NCBI RefSeq assembly: GCF_900112085.1
Contig: NZ_FOJY01000007.1
Coordinates: 35,058-99,057, forward strand
Reading direction: 5' to 3'
Length of the DNA stretch: 64,000 bases
DNA from: Acetitomaculum ruminis DSM 5522
Lineage (GTDB): Bacteria > Bacillota > Clostridia > Lachnospirales > Lachnospiraceae
Made by a program: the position numbers and the translations under genes. Under the pieces are notes generated by a model. It had not been told where the DNA came from. It searched no databases and saw only the letters and a list, made by a program, of their open reading frames with translations. The number at the start of each line of letters is the position of its first letter. Position 1 is the stretch's first letter. Shown here in pieces: positions 19,833 to 32,044 of this stretch.

Positions 19833-20117
19833 ATGAAATTAGTACCATTAGGAGACAGAGTTGTAATTAAACAGTTGGTTGCTGAAGAAACTACAAAATC
19901 AGGTATCGTTTTACCAGGTAATTCCCAGGAAAAACCACAGCAGGCTGAAGTAATTGCAGTTGGTCCTGGAAAAGTAGTAGATGGTGAAAAAGTTGAAATG
20001 CAGGTAAAACCTGGTGATCAGGTTATCTTTTCTAAATATGCAGGAACAGAAGTTAAAATCGACGGAGAAGAATTAATGATTGTAAGACAGGAAGACATTC
20101 TTGCAGTAGTAGAGTAA
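19833..20117 (+). CDS. groES: Co-chaperonin GroES
   Basis: A 94-aa GroES with the standard start [11 protein letters not shown], a mobile loop ([13 protein letters not shown]) and the ending [12 protein letters not shown]. It forms the heptameric lid of GroEL in the cytoplasm. TAAGGAGGA precedes the ATG. It is co-transcribed with groEL, which begins 30 bp downstream, under the CIRCE-controlled promoter. Confidence 0.98.
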   Translation: MKLVPLGDRVVIKQLVAEETTKSGIVLPGNSQEKPQQAEVIAVGPGKVVDGEKVEMQVKPGDQVIFSKYAGTEVKIDGEELMIVRQEDILAVVE

Positions 20118-20123
20118 TAATAG

Positions 20124-21770
<1,647 letters not shown>

Positions 21771-21793
21771 TAAAAAAATCAAAAAAGCTATTC

Positions 21794-21829
21794 AAAGAGT
21801 TCCACAATTATAGTTGGAACTCTTTTTTT
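21794..21829 (+). terminator. Terminator of groESL
   Basis: The 11-bp stem AAAGAGTTCCA / TGGAACTCTTT (21794-21804 with 21815-21825) is followed by T. Confidence 0.9.
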
Positions 21830-21885
21830 GCGAAAAATAGATAAAAATCTTGAATTTTGTGGAAATCTTTTTTGCATCTTTCACA

Positions 21886-21914
21886 TTGACAAGAAAAATT
21901 ATTTTTGCTAAACT
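21886..21914 (+). promoter_or_regulatory. guaB promoter
   Basis: A consensus -35 box TTGACA (21886-21891), a 17-nt spacer and TAAACT (21909-21914), about 50 nt before the guaB start. Confidence 0.85.
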
Positions 21915-21957
21915 TTTGTGAAAATATAGATAAATTGTATACAAAATTGGAAAGTGA

Positions 21958-23421
<1,464 letters not shown>

Positions 23422-23432
23422 TTATAAAATTT

Positions 23433-23460
23433 ACTGCCGCAAAAATGCGGCAGTTTTTTT
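23433..23460 (+). terminator. Terminator of guaB
   Basis: ACTGCCGCA pairs with TGCGGCAGT around a short A loop and is followed by T. Confidence 0.92.
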
Positions 23461-23545
23461 ATGTAAGTAAATAGTACTTTAGTACTTTGAAATCTTAATA
23501 TTAACATAATAAAGTTTAAATAAGGTTTAATTTAGGATTTTATAC

Positions 23546-23574
23546 TTGAAAAACTACTATTTCTATCATAGAAT
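23546..23574 (+). promoter_or_regulatory. Putative promoter of the amidase gene
   Basis: TTGAAA (23546-23551), a 17-nt spacer and TAGAAT (23569-23574). The predicted start of transcription falls on or next to the ATG at 23581. Confidence 0.5.
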
Positions 23575-23580
23575 AAACAA

Positions 23581-24285
23581 ATGGGAAGAGATTCAAAAAG
23601 GACTAGAAAAAAGAAAAAGTTAAAAAAGAAAAATAAGGGAATTAAATGGATAAAACTGGCTGCTTTGGTGGTGATAGCTGCGTTTGTAATTATTGTTGGA
23701 AAGAGGGTATATGATAGTTTAAAGACGGTAAATAATGCAGAAATATCAAAAGCAGTTACAAAAAATATCAGCTTATCAGAGTATCCGGAAATAGATGTGG
23801 AACTTCTTACAATAAATCCTTATTCAAGGCCGGGAACACCTTTAGAAAAAATCAATGGAATAGTTATTCATTGGACCGCTAATCCAGGTTCAAGTGCAAT
23901 AGCAAATAGGGATTATTTTGAATCTTTAAAAGATAATCATATTACATCTGCCAGTAGCCATTTTATAATAGGACTAGACGGGGAGATAGTTCAATGCATA
24001 CCAAGCAGTGAAATATCCTATGCTTCAAATGATAGAAATAATGATACATTATCCATTGAATGTTGCATTCCAGATGAGACAGGAAAATTTAATGATGCAA
24101 CATATTCAAGTATGGTTTATTTTACAGCCTGGCTTTGCAAAAATTTTAATGTTGATGTTGATAATGTAATCAGACATTACGATGTCACAGGAAAAGATTG
24201 TCCAAAATATTTTGTGGAAAATGAAGATAAATGGTTATTATTTAAACAGGATATAAGAAACTATATAGCTAAGTACAGTGACTAG
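23581..24285 (+). CDS. Membrane-anchored N-acetylmuramoyl-L-alanine amidase (Amidase_2)
   Basis: A 234-aa protein with a very basic N-terminus (KRTRKKKKLKKKNK), one membrane anchor (about residues 23-42) and an outward-facing amidase_2 domain. Likely zinc ligands are His97 (VIHWTANPG), His199 (IRHYDV) and Cys207 (KDCPKYF); the 8-residue spacing of the last two matches T7 lysozyme. SSHFIIGLDGEIVQCIP is the conserved substrate strand. The enzyme would cut the bond between muramic acid and L-alanine in peptidoglycan. There is no ribosome binding site before the ATG, so translation may be leaderless or the start may differ. The GGDEF-EAL gene follows by 19 bp and is probably co-transcribed. Confidence 0.88.
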   Translation: MGRDSKRTRKKKKLKKKNKGIKWIKLAALVVIAAFVIIVGKRVYDSLKTVNNAEISKAVTKNISLSEYPEIDVELLTINPYSRPGTPLEKINGIVIHWTANPGSSAIANRDYFESLKDNHITSASSHFIIGLDGEIVQCIPSSEISYASNDRNNDTLSIECCIPDETGKFNDATYSSMVYFTAWLCKNFNVDVDNVIRHYDVTGKDCPKYFVENEDKWLLFKQDIRNYIAKYSD

Positions 24286-24304
24286 AAAGTAAAGGTACTT
24301 TTGA

Positions 24305-26941
24305 ATGAATGAAAATTATTTTGGTGAGAATTTATTTGAGGCCGAAGAATTACAGGAGATTCAGGATAGATTTTGTGAAGCCGGAAGTGTATATATGGCT
24401 TGTTTTGGAAAAAGTAAAGGAGTTATTACCAGGTTTTCGGGCTCAAATGAAGAGAGAAATTTAATAAATGAAAAGGTAGGACAGGTATTTTATTTTGATA
24501 TATTAAACAGGTTAAATAATTCTGGAAATGATATAGTATATCAGGATACAGACTACCCTTTTATTAAAGCTGCCGGGATAAATGTAAAGGTAAACAACGA
24601 AGTGGCAGCAACCTGGGTAGTTACTGGTGTTCTTTTTGACAAGTGCTATACCAAAGAAGACAGAAAATTTATCTCTAAAATGAAAAAAGTAACAACTGAA
24701 GATACTTTCTATAAATCTGTAACATTCTTAGGAATTATTTCTGATAAATTGTTTTCCGGAAAATATAATGAGCTTTCTGCTGAAGAAGCATCTAAAAGAA
24801 GCAGGATTTCCGAACATTTGATAAAGCAGGAGCTTAAGAAAAATGAAGTAATGGGTCAGATAATGAAATATCTGGATTCAGATGAAAAATTTGAAGAGAT
24901 AATCAATAACATCTTGGCTATATGCGGAAGGTATCTTGATATTTCCAGCTTGAACTTTGTAAAAATAGTGGATGAGAACAGGTTTGATATGATTGCCGAG
25001 TGGACTAACAAGGATATTTGCTCTAGCATTCCCTTCATGCAAAATGTTGATATTGCTGACTATCCTTTTATGTCAAACAGAGGCTATATTATATCAAGTA
25101 ATTCTGCTCTTTCAGATGATATTAGAAACTGCTTTGAAAAAAATAATTACAAAGCAGTTGTTTCTATGCCTTTAGAGTTAAATTCCAAGGTTATAATGTA
25201 TATTAACTTCATAGAAAGCAGACATACAAAAAACTGGGATACTAAAGATATTTCTTTTATAAATGATGTAAAAAAAGTTGTTCAAAGTATTGTTTCAAAA
25301 AGGATAACCAAGAATTCTCTTGCAAGTTCATATCTTTCTTTAGAGGCAATTCTTGAAAATGTGGGTTGTGGTGTTTTTGTAAAGGATATTAGGGAACACA
25401 CAACACTTTATGCTAATCAGAAAATTCGTCTTACTTTTAATGAATCCATTAAAAATAAAGAATTTGATAAAGTTTTTGATAGATTTTTTATTGAAAATTC
25501 AAACTCCGGATTTGGAGAGTTTTACCATAAGGATATAGGCAAATGGTTTGATGTTCATTTTACCAATATAAATTGGGTTGATGGGCGAAAAGTAATATTA
25601 TGCACTGTTTTTGATGTTACAGACAGAAAAAACTATCAAAAAAAGATAGAAAGGCAGCTTAATAATGACTTTTTAACAGGTCTCTATAATAGAATGCGTT
25701 GTGAAAATGATGTAGGTAAGCTAATAAAAGAATGCCAGAAAACAAATTCTGTAGGGGCGTTGCTTTATATTGATCTGGATGATTTCAAAAATATAAATGA
25801 TGGTCTGGGACATCAGTTTGGAGATGTGCTTTTAAAGGCTGTATCAAGAACCTTACGGTCGATTCCGGAACTGGAGGATGCCTGCTACAGGATGGGCGGA
25901 GATGAGTTTATCGTGGTTATAAGGCCTGAATGTTACAAGCATTTAGACCGTATAATTAAAGAAATAAGGGAGATGTTTTTAAAGCCCTGGTATTTAAAAG
26001 GAGAAGATTATTATTGTACAATAAGCATGGGAGTGGTTTTATTCCCACAGGAAGGTACAGTAGTAAGCGACTTGATAAAAAAAGCAGATATAGCCTTATA
26101 TGAGGCAAAGAAAAAAGGTAAAAATACAATAGAATATTATAATGATATCGCTGCGTTTAATTCTTTTAAAAGGATGGACATGGAAAAAAATCTGCGTGCA
26201 GAGGCAGCCAATTCCTTTAACGGATTTGAAGTTTATTATCAGCCGGTAATGAATGTTCTTGGAGAGAGTCCGAAATGCTCCGGAGCCGAGGCTTTGGTAA
26301 GATGGAATGTACCAGATATGGGACTGGTTTCACCAGGAGAGTTTATACCGCTGGCAGAATATTTAGGGCTTATTAATCCAATGGGAAATTATATCCTAGA
26401 GGATGCCTGTAAAGCCTGCAAAAGCTGGAATGACAAGGGACATCCCGAATATAGTGTCAATGTAAATCTTTCAGTTGTACAGCTTTTACAAAAAAACATT
26501 GTAAAAATAATAGATAATACATTAAAAAAGACCGGATTGAAACCCGAAAATCTTGTTTTAGAGGTGACAGAAAGTCTTGCTATTAATGATATAAAGAAAA
26601 TGAAACAGGTATTGGGGCAAATCAGAAATTTGGGGGTTGGAATTGCTCTTGACGATTTTGGAACAGGATATTCTTCGTTAAGTCATATAAAAGAGCTTCC
26701 TTTAAACGAGATAAAAGTTGATCAATGCTTTATCAGAGACATTGGTGAAGATGATTATTCCTGTGCATTTGTAAAGATGGTGGGTGAGCTTGCAGATGCC
26801 TTAAAGGTAGATGTATGTGTAGAAGGTGTTGAAGAAAAGGAACAATATGAAATCATAAAATTACTGAATCTCAAATATATTCAAGGCTACTATTTTGGTA
26901 AGCCAATGCGTCTTTATGAGTTTGAGAATCAGTTTTTATAA
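24305..26941 (+). CDS. GAF/PAS-GGDEF-EAL cyclic-di-GMP turnover protein
   Basis: An 878-aa cytoplasmic protein. The N-terminal 430 residues include a GAF-like region (about 185-315) and a PAS-like region (about 345-435). The diguanylate cyclase domain has an intact GGDEF motif (residues 531-535) and a DLDDFKNIND metal/substrate loop. The phosphodiesterase domain has EAL (662-664), the NVNLS Asn, LEVTES, LDDFGTGYS with both Asp, EIKVD, VEGVE and IQGYYFGKP, so all catalytic residues are present. Both synthesis and breakdown of c-di-GMP are possible. c-di-GMP often controls surface structures, and this window carries two pilus systems, but a direct link is inference. Confidence 0.93.
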   Translation: MNENYFGENLFEAEELQEIQDRFCEAGSVYMACFGKSKGVITRFSGSNEERNLINEKVGQVFYFDILNRLNNSGNDIVYQDTDYPFIKAAGINVKVNNEVAATWVVTGVLFDKCYTKEDRKFISKMKKVTTEDTFYKSVTFLGIISDKLFSGKYNELSAEEASKRSRISEHLIKQELKKNEVMGQIMKYLDSDEKFEEIINNILAICGRYLDISSLNFVKIVDENRFDMIAEWTNKDICSSIPFMQNVDIADYPFMSNRGYIISSNSALSDDIRNCFEKNNYKAVVSMPLELNSKVIMYINFIESRHTKNWDTKDISFINDVKKVVQSIVSKRITKNSLASSYLSLEAILENVGCGVFVKDIREHTTLYANQKIRLTFNESIKNKEFDKVFDRFFIENSNSGFGEFYHKDIGKWFDVHFTNINWVDGRKVILCTVFDVTDRKNYQKKIERQLNNDFLTGLYNRMRCENDVGKLIKECQKTNSVGALLYIDLDDFKNINDGLGHQFGDVLLKAVSRTLRSIPELEDACYRMGGDEFIVVIRPECYKHLDRIIKEIREMFLKPWYLKGEDYYCTISMGVVLFPQEGTVVSDLIKKADIALYEAKKKGKNTIEYYNDIAAFNSFKRMDMEKNLRAEAANSFNGFEVYYQPVMNVLGESPKCSGAEALVRWNVPDMGLVSPGEFIPLAEYLGLINPMGNYILEDACKACKSWNDKGHPEYSVNVNLSVVQLLQKNIVKIIDNTLKKTGLKPENLVLEVTESLAINDIKKMKQVLGQIRNLGVGIALDDFGTGYSSLSHIKELPLNEIKVDQCFIRDIGEDDYSCAFVKMVGELADALKVDVCVEGVEEKEQYEIIKLLNLKYIQGYYFGKPMRLYEFENQFL

Positions 26942-26977
26942 ACATTTTTACATTATTTTTAAGGAGGAATTATTGTA

Positions 26978-28534
26978 ATGCGTGCAATAATAAGTGTATC
27001 TGACAAAACCGGAATCGTAGAGTTTGCCAAGGAGCTTAAGAATCTTGGTGTAGATATTATCTCTACAGGCGGTACCTACAAAAAGCTTAAAGAGGAAGGC
27101 GTGGAAGCTGTTGAAATTTCTGATTTAACCGGATTTCCTGAATGTCTTGACGGAAGGGTTAAAACACTTCATCCTATAGTTCATGCCGGTATTCTTGCAA
27201 TGCGTTCTAATGAGGAACACATGAAACAGCTTAAGGATTTAAAAATTGACACAATCGATATGGTAGTTGTAAATCTTTATCCTTTTAAAAAGACTATTTT
27301 AAAAGACAATGTTACAAGAAAAGAAGCAGTAGAAAATATTGATATCGGAGGTCCTACAATGCTTAGGGCTGCTGCAAAGAACTACCAGGATGTTGCCGTA
27401 GTTACCGATCCTGCTGATTATACAAAAGTATTAGAAGAATTAAAAGAAAACAAAGAAGTTTCTCTTGATACAAAATTCTACCTTATGCAAAAAGTATTTA
27501 TGCATACTTCAAACTACGACACAATGATTGCAGATTATCTTAAAAAAGAGAGAAATGACAATGCATTCCCTGAAACACTTACATTGACTTTCGAAAAAGT
27601 TGAAGACATGCGTTACGGTGAGAATCCACATCAAAGAGCTGCTTTCTATCGTGAAATCGGTAAAAAGAAAGGCTCGCTGGTTGATGCTGAGCAGTTAAAT
27701 GGAAAACAGCTTTCATTTAATAATATCAATGATACAAATGGAGCTTTAGAGCTTTTAAAAGAATTTGACGAGCCGACAGTTGTTGCCTGCAAACATGGAA
27801 ATCCATGTGGAGTAGGAAGTGCTGATACTATAGAAGAAGCCTATGAAAAAGCATATAAAGCTGATAAAGTATCAATTTTTGGTGGAATTGTAGTAATAAA
27901 TAGAGAAGTAACAAAGGCATTAGCTCAAAAATTAAAAGAAGTATTCTTAGAAATAATTGTTGCTCCTTCTTATGAAGCTGAGGCATTAGAAATCTTAAAG
28001 GAAAAGAAGAATTTAAGAGTACTTAAATTAGATGATATTTCCGTAAAACAGGATGAAAATGCATTTGATATAAAGAAGGTAAACGGTGGAATGATTGTTC
28101 AGACTATTGACTCCAAACTATTACCTGAAGATGAGGAAATAAAAGTTGTTACCAAAAAACAGCCTACAAAAGAAGAAATGGAAGATATGCTTTTTGCATT
28201 AAAGGTTGTTAAATTCGCAAAATCCAACGGAATTGCCCTTGCAAAAGATAAACAATCCATAGGAATCGGACCTGGACAGGTAAGTCGTATCTGGGCTGCA
28301 AAACAGTCAATGGATCATGCTCATGAATTAATAGGTGAAGATATTACAAAGGGTGCAGTAATGGCATCAGATGCTTTCTTCCCGTTTTCAGATGTTGTTG
28401 AAGCTGCTCATAAAGCAGGTATTACAGCAATTATCCAGCCAGGTGGATCAAACAGAGATCAGGATTCTATTGATAAATGTGATGAATACGGTATGTCAAT
28501 GATCTTTACAGGAATGAGACATTTTAAACATTAA
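26978..28534 (+). CDS. purH: Bifunctional AICAR transformylase / IMP cyclohydrolase
   Basis: A 518-aa enzyme for the last two steps of IMP synthesis. The N-terminal IMP cyclohydrolase domain has [22 protein letters not shown] and DGRVKTLHP. The C-terminal transformylase has CKHGNPCG with Lys272-His273, SIFGGI and [18 protein letters not shown] precedes the ATG, making this start clear. It is near guaB, which acts on its product, but not in the same operon. Confidence 0.97.
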   Translation: MRAIISVSDKTGIVEFAKELKNLGVDIISTGGTYKKLKEEGVEAVEISDLTGFPECLDGRVKTLHPIVHAGILAMRSNEEHMKQLKDLKIDTIDMVVVNLYPFKKTILKDNVTRKEAVENIDIGGPTMLRAAAKNYQDVAVVTDPADYTKVLEELKENKEVSLDTKFYLMQKVFMHTSNYDTMIADYLKKERNDNAFPETLTLTFEKVEDMRYGENPHQRAAFYREIGKKKGSLVDAEQLNGKQLSFNNINDTNGALELLKEFDEPTVVACKHGNPCGVGSADTIEEAYEKAYKADKVSIFGGIVVINREVTKALAQKLKEVFLEIIVAPSYEAEALEILKEKKNLRVLKLDDISVKQDENAFDIKKVNGGMIVQTIDSKLLPEDEEIKVVTKKQPTKEEMEDMLFALKVVKFAKSNGIALAKDKQSIGIGPGQVSRIWAAKQSMDHAHELIGEDITKGAVMASDAFFPFSDVVEAAHKAGITAIIQPGGSNRDQDSIDKCDEYGMSMIFTGMRHFKH

Positions 28535-28557
28535 TAATTAAATATTTTTATTATATG

Positions 28558-28600
28558 GCAAGCTGGCACCTTTTCAATTCGGGTGTTAGCTTGCTTTGCT
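28558..28600 (+). terminator. Probable terminator of purH
   Basis: GCAAGCTGGCACC (28558-28570) pairs with GGTGTTAGCTTGC (28582-28594) using two G-U pairs, and TTTGCTTT follows. The T tract is interrupted, so it may be only moderately efficient. Confidence 0.65.
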
Positions 28601-28617
28601 TTAAAATAAAAAAGTTC

Positions 28618-28646
28618 TTGACAAACAATATTACGCACTGTATAAT
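28618..28646 (+). promoter_or_regulatory. Consensus promoter of the Tad-like pilus operon
   Basis: A perfect TTGACA (28618-28623), a 17-nt spacer and a perfect TATAAT (28641-28646). The leader to the first gene is about 120 nt and contains a small GTCC/GGAC hairpin. This is one of the strongest-looking promoters in the window. Confidence 0.92.
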
Positions 28647-28774
28647 GCAATTTGTTCAGAAGAAGTGTTCACTTTTTCGTTTGTCCAAATCGGACGCATT
28701 TCACTGATATTAATAAATATATATATTTAAAGTTATGTTATTTTATTATTTTATTTGAAAAGGAGAAAAATTAA

Positions 28775-28951
28775 ATGAAGGAAATTTTTGAACAGTATGG
28801 AAGCGCAGTAATAAGTGTAGTAATTATAGTTGCTTTAGTAGCAATCTTTGGAGTTTTATTAAATTCTGAATCAGGAGTTGTAACATCACAGTTTAAAACA
28901 CTTATTACACAATTCTTTTCCCATGCAAACGCTTTAGCAGGAATTAAATAA
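28775..28951 (+). CDS. Small Flp-pilin-like membrane protein (58 aa)
   Basis: The ATG at 28775 follows AAAAGGAG by a good distance and opens a 58-codon frame ending at 28951. The peptide has a short polar start (MKEIFEQYGSA), one hydrophobic helix (about residues 11-30) and a polar C-terminal tail. Its size, topology and first place in an operon with a CpaF-type ATPase all fit a Flp/type IVb pilin or major pilin-like subunit. No clear prepilin peptidase site is visible, so pilin is an inference from context. The strong promoter just upstream is what one expects for a major subunit. Confidence 0.75.
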   Translation: MKEIFEQYGSAVISVVIIVALVAIFGVLLNSESGVVTSQFKTLITQFFSHANALAGIK

Positions 28952-28968
28952 TAAACAGGAGTAATTAT

Positions 28969-30003
28969 ATGCAAGGAATATCACAGGAAAATTTCGGTGT
29001 TTTATATCCTTTCATTGAAGATGAATTGATAACGGACATTGATTTTAACGGTGAGTCTTTATGGGTTACTGATTTAGAAAAAGGTAGATATAAAGTTGAA
29101 AATATCTCTATAACAAAAGAATTTGTGGAAAGATTTACCCATATAGTCGCCAACATGGTAAACAAGGCATTTAACAAAGCAAACAATCTTTTAGAAGCTG
29201 AGGTTTCAAATCTTAGAATCAGCATCATTCACGAGTCAGTGGCAGTCAGTGGCAGAAGTATCTGCATCAGAAAATTATCCCCAAGAATCAGAAATAGTTA
29301 CAAATCACTTTTAGAAAATGATTTTTGTCAAAAAGACACATTAAATTTGTTGATTAACTGTGTCAGGGCCAGAATGAATTTGATATTTACCGGAGAACCA
29401 GGGGCTGGAAAAACCGAATGTGCCAGATTTTTTTCCAGATATATAAGTGATAAGGAAAGGGTAATAACCATAGAAGACAGTCCAGAATTTCACTATAAAC
29501 AGATAAATAAGGGAAAAGATTGTGTAGAACTAATGGTAGATGAAAAGGATTTTACCTATGAAAAGGCAATAAAAACAAGCCTTAGGCAAAATCCTTCCTG
29601 GATTATGCTTTCAGAGGCCAGGTCAACGGAAGTTAAATATCTTTTAGAAAGCTTTTCTACAGGAGTCTGTGGTTTTACAACAATTCATACTGATGATGTC
29701 AGAAAAATACCTGATAGGATTTCAAATATGATGCCTACTCAAACCGATAAAGACAGGCTTGAAAATGATATTTATGAATTTGTAAATGTTGGTGTTTTGA
29801 TAAGAAGAAAAACCAATTATGATGGAAAAATCATAAGAAAGCTGGAGCAATTATGCTTTTTTACCAGAGAAAAGGGTAAAAACAAGGTAATAATGTTTGT
29901 AGAGGACGGTAAAATAGTAAATAGAATGATTCCACTGGAAATAATGAAAAAATTTACCAGAGCAGGTATTAAAGATCCCTTTGAACAGGGGGTGGCATTA
30001 TAA
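28969..30003 (+). CDS. CpaF/TadA-type pilus assembly ATPase
   Basis: A 344-aa secretion ATPase of the T2SS/T4SS VirB11-like group. Walker A is GEPGAGKT (residues 142-149). The Asp box region is IEDSPEFHY, Walker B is SWIMLSEAR, and the His box is TTIHTDD. Its N-terminal domain resembles CpaF (ITDIDFNG...WVTDLEKGRYK). It lies second in the Tad-like operon, where it would power pilin assembly. Some CpaF proteins are longer; this is a short version. A GGGGGTGG stretch at its 3' end may serve as ribosome site for the next gene. Confidence 0.9.
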   Translation: MQGISQENFGVLYPFIEDELITDIDFNGESLWVTDLEKGRYKVENISITKEFVERFTHIVANMVNKAFNKANNLLEAEVSNLRISIIHESVAVSGRSICIRKLSPRIRNSYKSLLENDFCQKDTLNLLINCVRARMNLIFTGEPGAGKTECARFFSRYISDKERVITIEDSPEFHYKQINKGKDCVELMVDEKDFTYEKAIKTSLRQNPSWIMLSEARSTEVKYLLESFSTGVCGFTTIHTDDVRKIPDRISNMMPTQTDKDRLENDIYEFVNVGVLIRRKTNYDGKIIRKLEQLCFFTREKGKNKVIMFVEDGKIVNRMIPLEIMKKFTRAGIKDPFEQGVAL

Positions 30004-30059
30004 AAAAGTTAGTTACGATAATACCTTTTATTGTATCTGCAATAGTCCTGTCTTATACT

Positions 30060-31400
30060 ATGAAGCTATCCCTGTTCTTGACTTTGGGGGTAACAATAAG
30101 CTTTATAATTGCGTTTTTTATACATATGCGAAACGAGAAAAAGCTTGGTGAAATAAAAAAGGCATTTGAAAATGAAAACTTTTATATGGAACAGGTAATA
30201 TGTTCTTTTAAAAAAAGTGGAAAAATAAGTTCAGCTTTACAGGATGTGTTAATGGTATGTGAAAACAGCGAGAGAGAATGTATATCAGAAGCCTTAAAGT
30301 TTATTGGAAATGGAAAGTATGAGAAAGAACTTTATAAAGAGGCTTTAGAGATTATTGAAAAAAAATACAATTCATGGCTGGTTAAGTCAATACATTCACT
30401 TATGATAAGTGTTGAATTAACCGGAGGGGATTTTAATTACAGTCTTGATATATTAGAAGAACAAAGAAAAATATGGATTAAATCCCAAAACACCTTAATG
30501 TACGAAAAAAAGCAAATCTTAAACAAAGTAATTATATCAGTGGGAATTTCTTATTTTCTTGGAGCTTTTAGCATTCATTTAATCCCAGATAATGAAAAAA
30601 TATTAAAAATTGCTTTTGCCCAATGGGCAGGTTTTTTAATGGTAATTTCAAACATTATAATTTATCTTAGAGCAGATAAAAAAATGTGTCAAAAAAAGAA
30701 AATAAAGGCTAAGGACAGTCAAAAATTAATGCTTAAGTATTATGAAAAAATAAGGATGAAAGATAAAAAAGGACTGTTTGTAAGTCTTGCTATTTCACTT
30801 ACAGTTTTAATATTTGCAGTAATCACAGCCATTTTAAATTATAAAAACCTGGCTCTTATTCTTTCTGTAATGAGCATTTTTATAGGTTTGTCGGATATTT
30901 TGGGAATGAAAATAGCAAAAAACAAGGTGAAAGAAGAAATTTCAAAAGAGTTTGAACTATGGTTGGTACAGTTGTCTTTATTATTACAAAGAAATAATGT
31001 TTCAATCTCAATCTTTGAATCCATAAATACAGCCGGTCCGATTTTAAAATGTGAATTGAAAAAGCTCTGGGAACAGATACAGGAAAATCCCGGAAAAATA
31101 GAGCCTTATAATGACTTTTGCAAAGACCTTTCAAACGGTCAGATTAACAATACAATGAAGCTTCTTTACTCATTAGAAGAAACCGGTGCAATTCAAAAAG
31201 ACAAACAATTAAGCACAATTATGGACAGAATGGCCAATATGAGCAATATGAAAAACGCAACGAAAAATGAAAATTTGAAAGTAAAAATGTCTGTGTATTA
31301 TCTATTACCAATGTTGAGTGCTGCGTTTAAATTAATGGCTGATATGTCATTGTTTCTAGGCTCTTACTTAAGCAATTTAGGAGGCTTTTTAAATGGATGA
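30060..31400 (+). CDS. TadB/TadC-like pilus platform membrane protein
   Basis: At least 446 aa, with several membrane helices arranged in two groups and a T2SSF-like cytoplasmic part containing ELTGGDFNYSLDIL. This fits the TadB/TadC (GspF-like) platform protein, here probably both in one chain. The start is doubtful. The ATG at 30060 has no ribosome site, and the open frame continues upstream into the end of the ATPase gene, coding for an extra hydrophobic stretch (KKLVTIIPFIVSAIVLSY). The best ribosome site (AGGGGGTGG) lies before an ATT codon at 29997, which would be a rare start. The 3' end overlaps the next gene by 8 bp. Confidence 0.75.
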   Translation: MKLSLFLTLGVTISFIIAFFIHMRNEKKLGEIKKAFENENFYMEQVICSFKKSGKISSALQDVLMVCENSERECISEALKFIGNGKYEKELYKEALEIIEKKYNSWLVKSIHSLMISVELTGGDFNYSLDILEEQRKIWIKSQNTLMYEKKQILNKVIISVGISYFLGAFSIHLIPDNEKILKIAFAQWAGFLMVISNIIIYLRADKKMCQKKKIKAKDSQKLMLKYYEKIRMKDKKGLFVSLAISLTVLIFAVITAILNYKNLALILSVMSIFIGLSDILGMKIAKNKVKEEISKEFELWLVQLSLLLQRNNVSISIFESINTAGPILKCELKKLWEQIQENPGKIEPYNDFCKDLSNGQINNTMKLLYSLEETGAIQKDKQLSTIMDRMANMSNMKNATKNENLKVKMSVYYLLPMLSAAFKLMADMSLFLGSYLSNLGGFLNG

Positions 31401-31728
31401 GATAGTAAAAGGATTTACCGGTTTATTTATAATAATGGTGGCAGTTTTTATGCTTTTATCCTTTATAGGAGTATCTTTTGATATAGAAACTGCAAGAGGC
31501 TTTTTTAATGAAGCAAGCGATGAGATTAGAGATGGAAACTACAGCCCAAAAGTAATAAATGAGTGTATTTCAAATGCCCAAAAAAAGGGATATGAATTAA
31601 GATTTACAGAAATGAAAAATGATGAAGACGGGATAGTTGAAGGGGGAAGATTAAATCTTTCCTATAATATAAAGATAGGTTTCTTTAAGCTGGAAAAAAA
31701 GAAAACTTTGGATGCTTACATTGGTTAA
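31393..31728 (+). CDS. Small membrane-anchored protein of the Tad-like operon
   Basis: 111 aa with one N-terminal membrane helix (about residues 8-28) and an outward polar domain rich in charged residues. Its first codons overlap the end of the platform gene, so translation is coupled. Size and topology resemble TadE/TadF-like minor pilins, but I recognise no family motif. It belongs to the pilus operon by position. Confidence 0.7.
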   Translation: MDEIVKGFTGLFIIMVAVFMLLSFIGVSFDIETARGFFNEASDEIRDGNYSPKVINECISNAQKKGYELRFTEMKNDEDGIVEGGRLNLSYNIKIGFFKLEKKKTLDAYIG

Positions 31729-31755
31729 TTAAAAAAGAAAGAGAAAGTATAAAAA

Positions 31756-31863
31756 ATGGAAGAAATATTAAAACAGTTTTCAGGAATGTCTCTTTATATG
31801 CTAATGTCTATAGTTTTAATAAAGGCATTTTTAGAGGTGTGTGAAGTGATATGCCAAATGTAA
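31756..31863 (+). CDS. Very small membrane protein (35 aa) of the pilus operon
   Basis: The frame ATG 31756 to TAA 31863 codes for 35 aa: a polar start (MEEILKQF) and one hydrophobic helix ending in Cys/Met residues. AAAGAGAAAG lies upstream as a possible ribosome site. Its position in a tight gene row, its membrane-helix composition and the short gap to the next start support it as a real gene. The function is unknown; a minor pilin or assembly cofactor is a guess. Confidence 0.55.
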   Translation: MEEILKQFSGMSLYMLMSIVLIKAFLEVCEVICQM

Positions 31864-31883
31864 AAAGAAAGGACAAAAATTAA

Positions 31884-32033
31884 ATGAAAGAAATCAGCAT
31901 ACACAATTTTAAAATATTGTTTTCAATTCTTGGAATGTCCATGGCGTTAAATTTTTGTTTTGAATTTTTATTAAAAGAAAAAACCGGAATTATAGTTATG
32001 TTTACAAGTGCATTTATTGATACCGTAACCTAG
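31884..32033 (+). CDS. Very small membrane protein (49 aa) of the pilus operon
   Basis: ATG 31884, preceded by AAAGGACAAAAATTAA, opens 49 codons ending in TAG at 32031-32033. The peptide has a polar start and two short hydrophobic stretches. It lies 20 bp after the 35-aa gene and 11 bp before the next. I do not recognise a family; it looks like a small membrane subunit of the pilus machinery. Confidence 0.6.
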   Translation: MKEISIHNFKILFSILGMSMALNFCFEFLLKEKTGIIVMFTSAFIDTVT

Positions 32034-32044
32034 AGGTAAAAGAA

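Noticed and set aside
28653..28774. Possible c-di-GMP riboswitch in the pilus operon leader
   Set aside because: The leader was checked because of the pilus context, but the conserved c-di-GMP-I or -II core sequences are not present.
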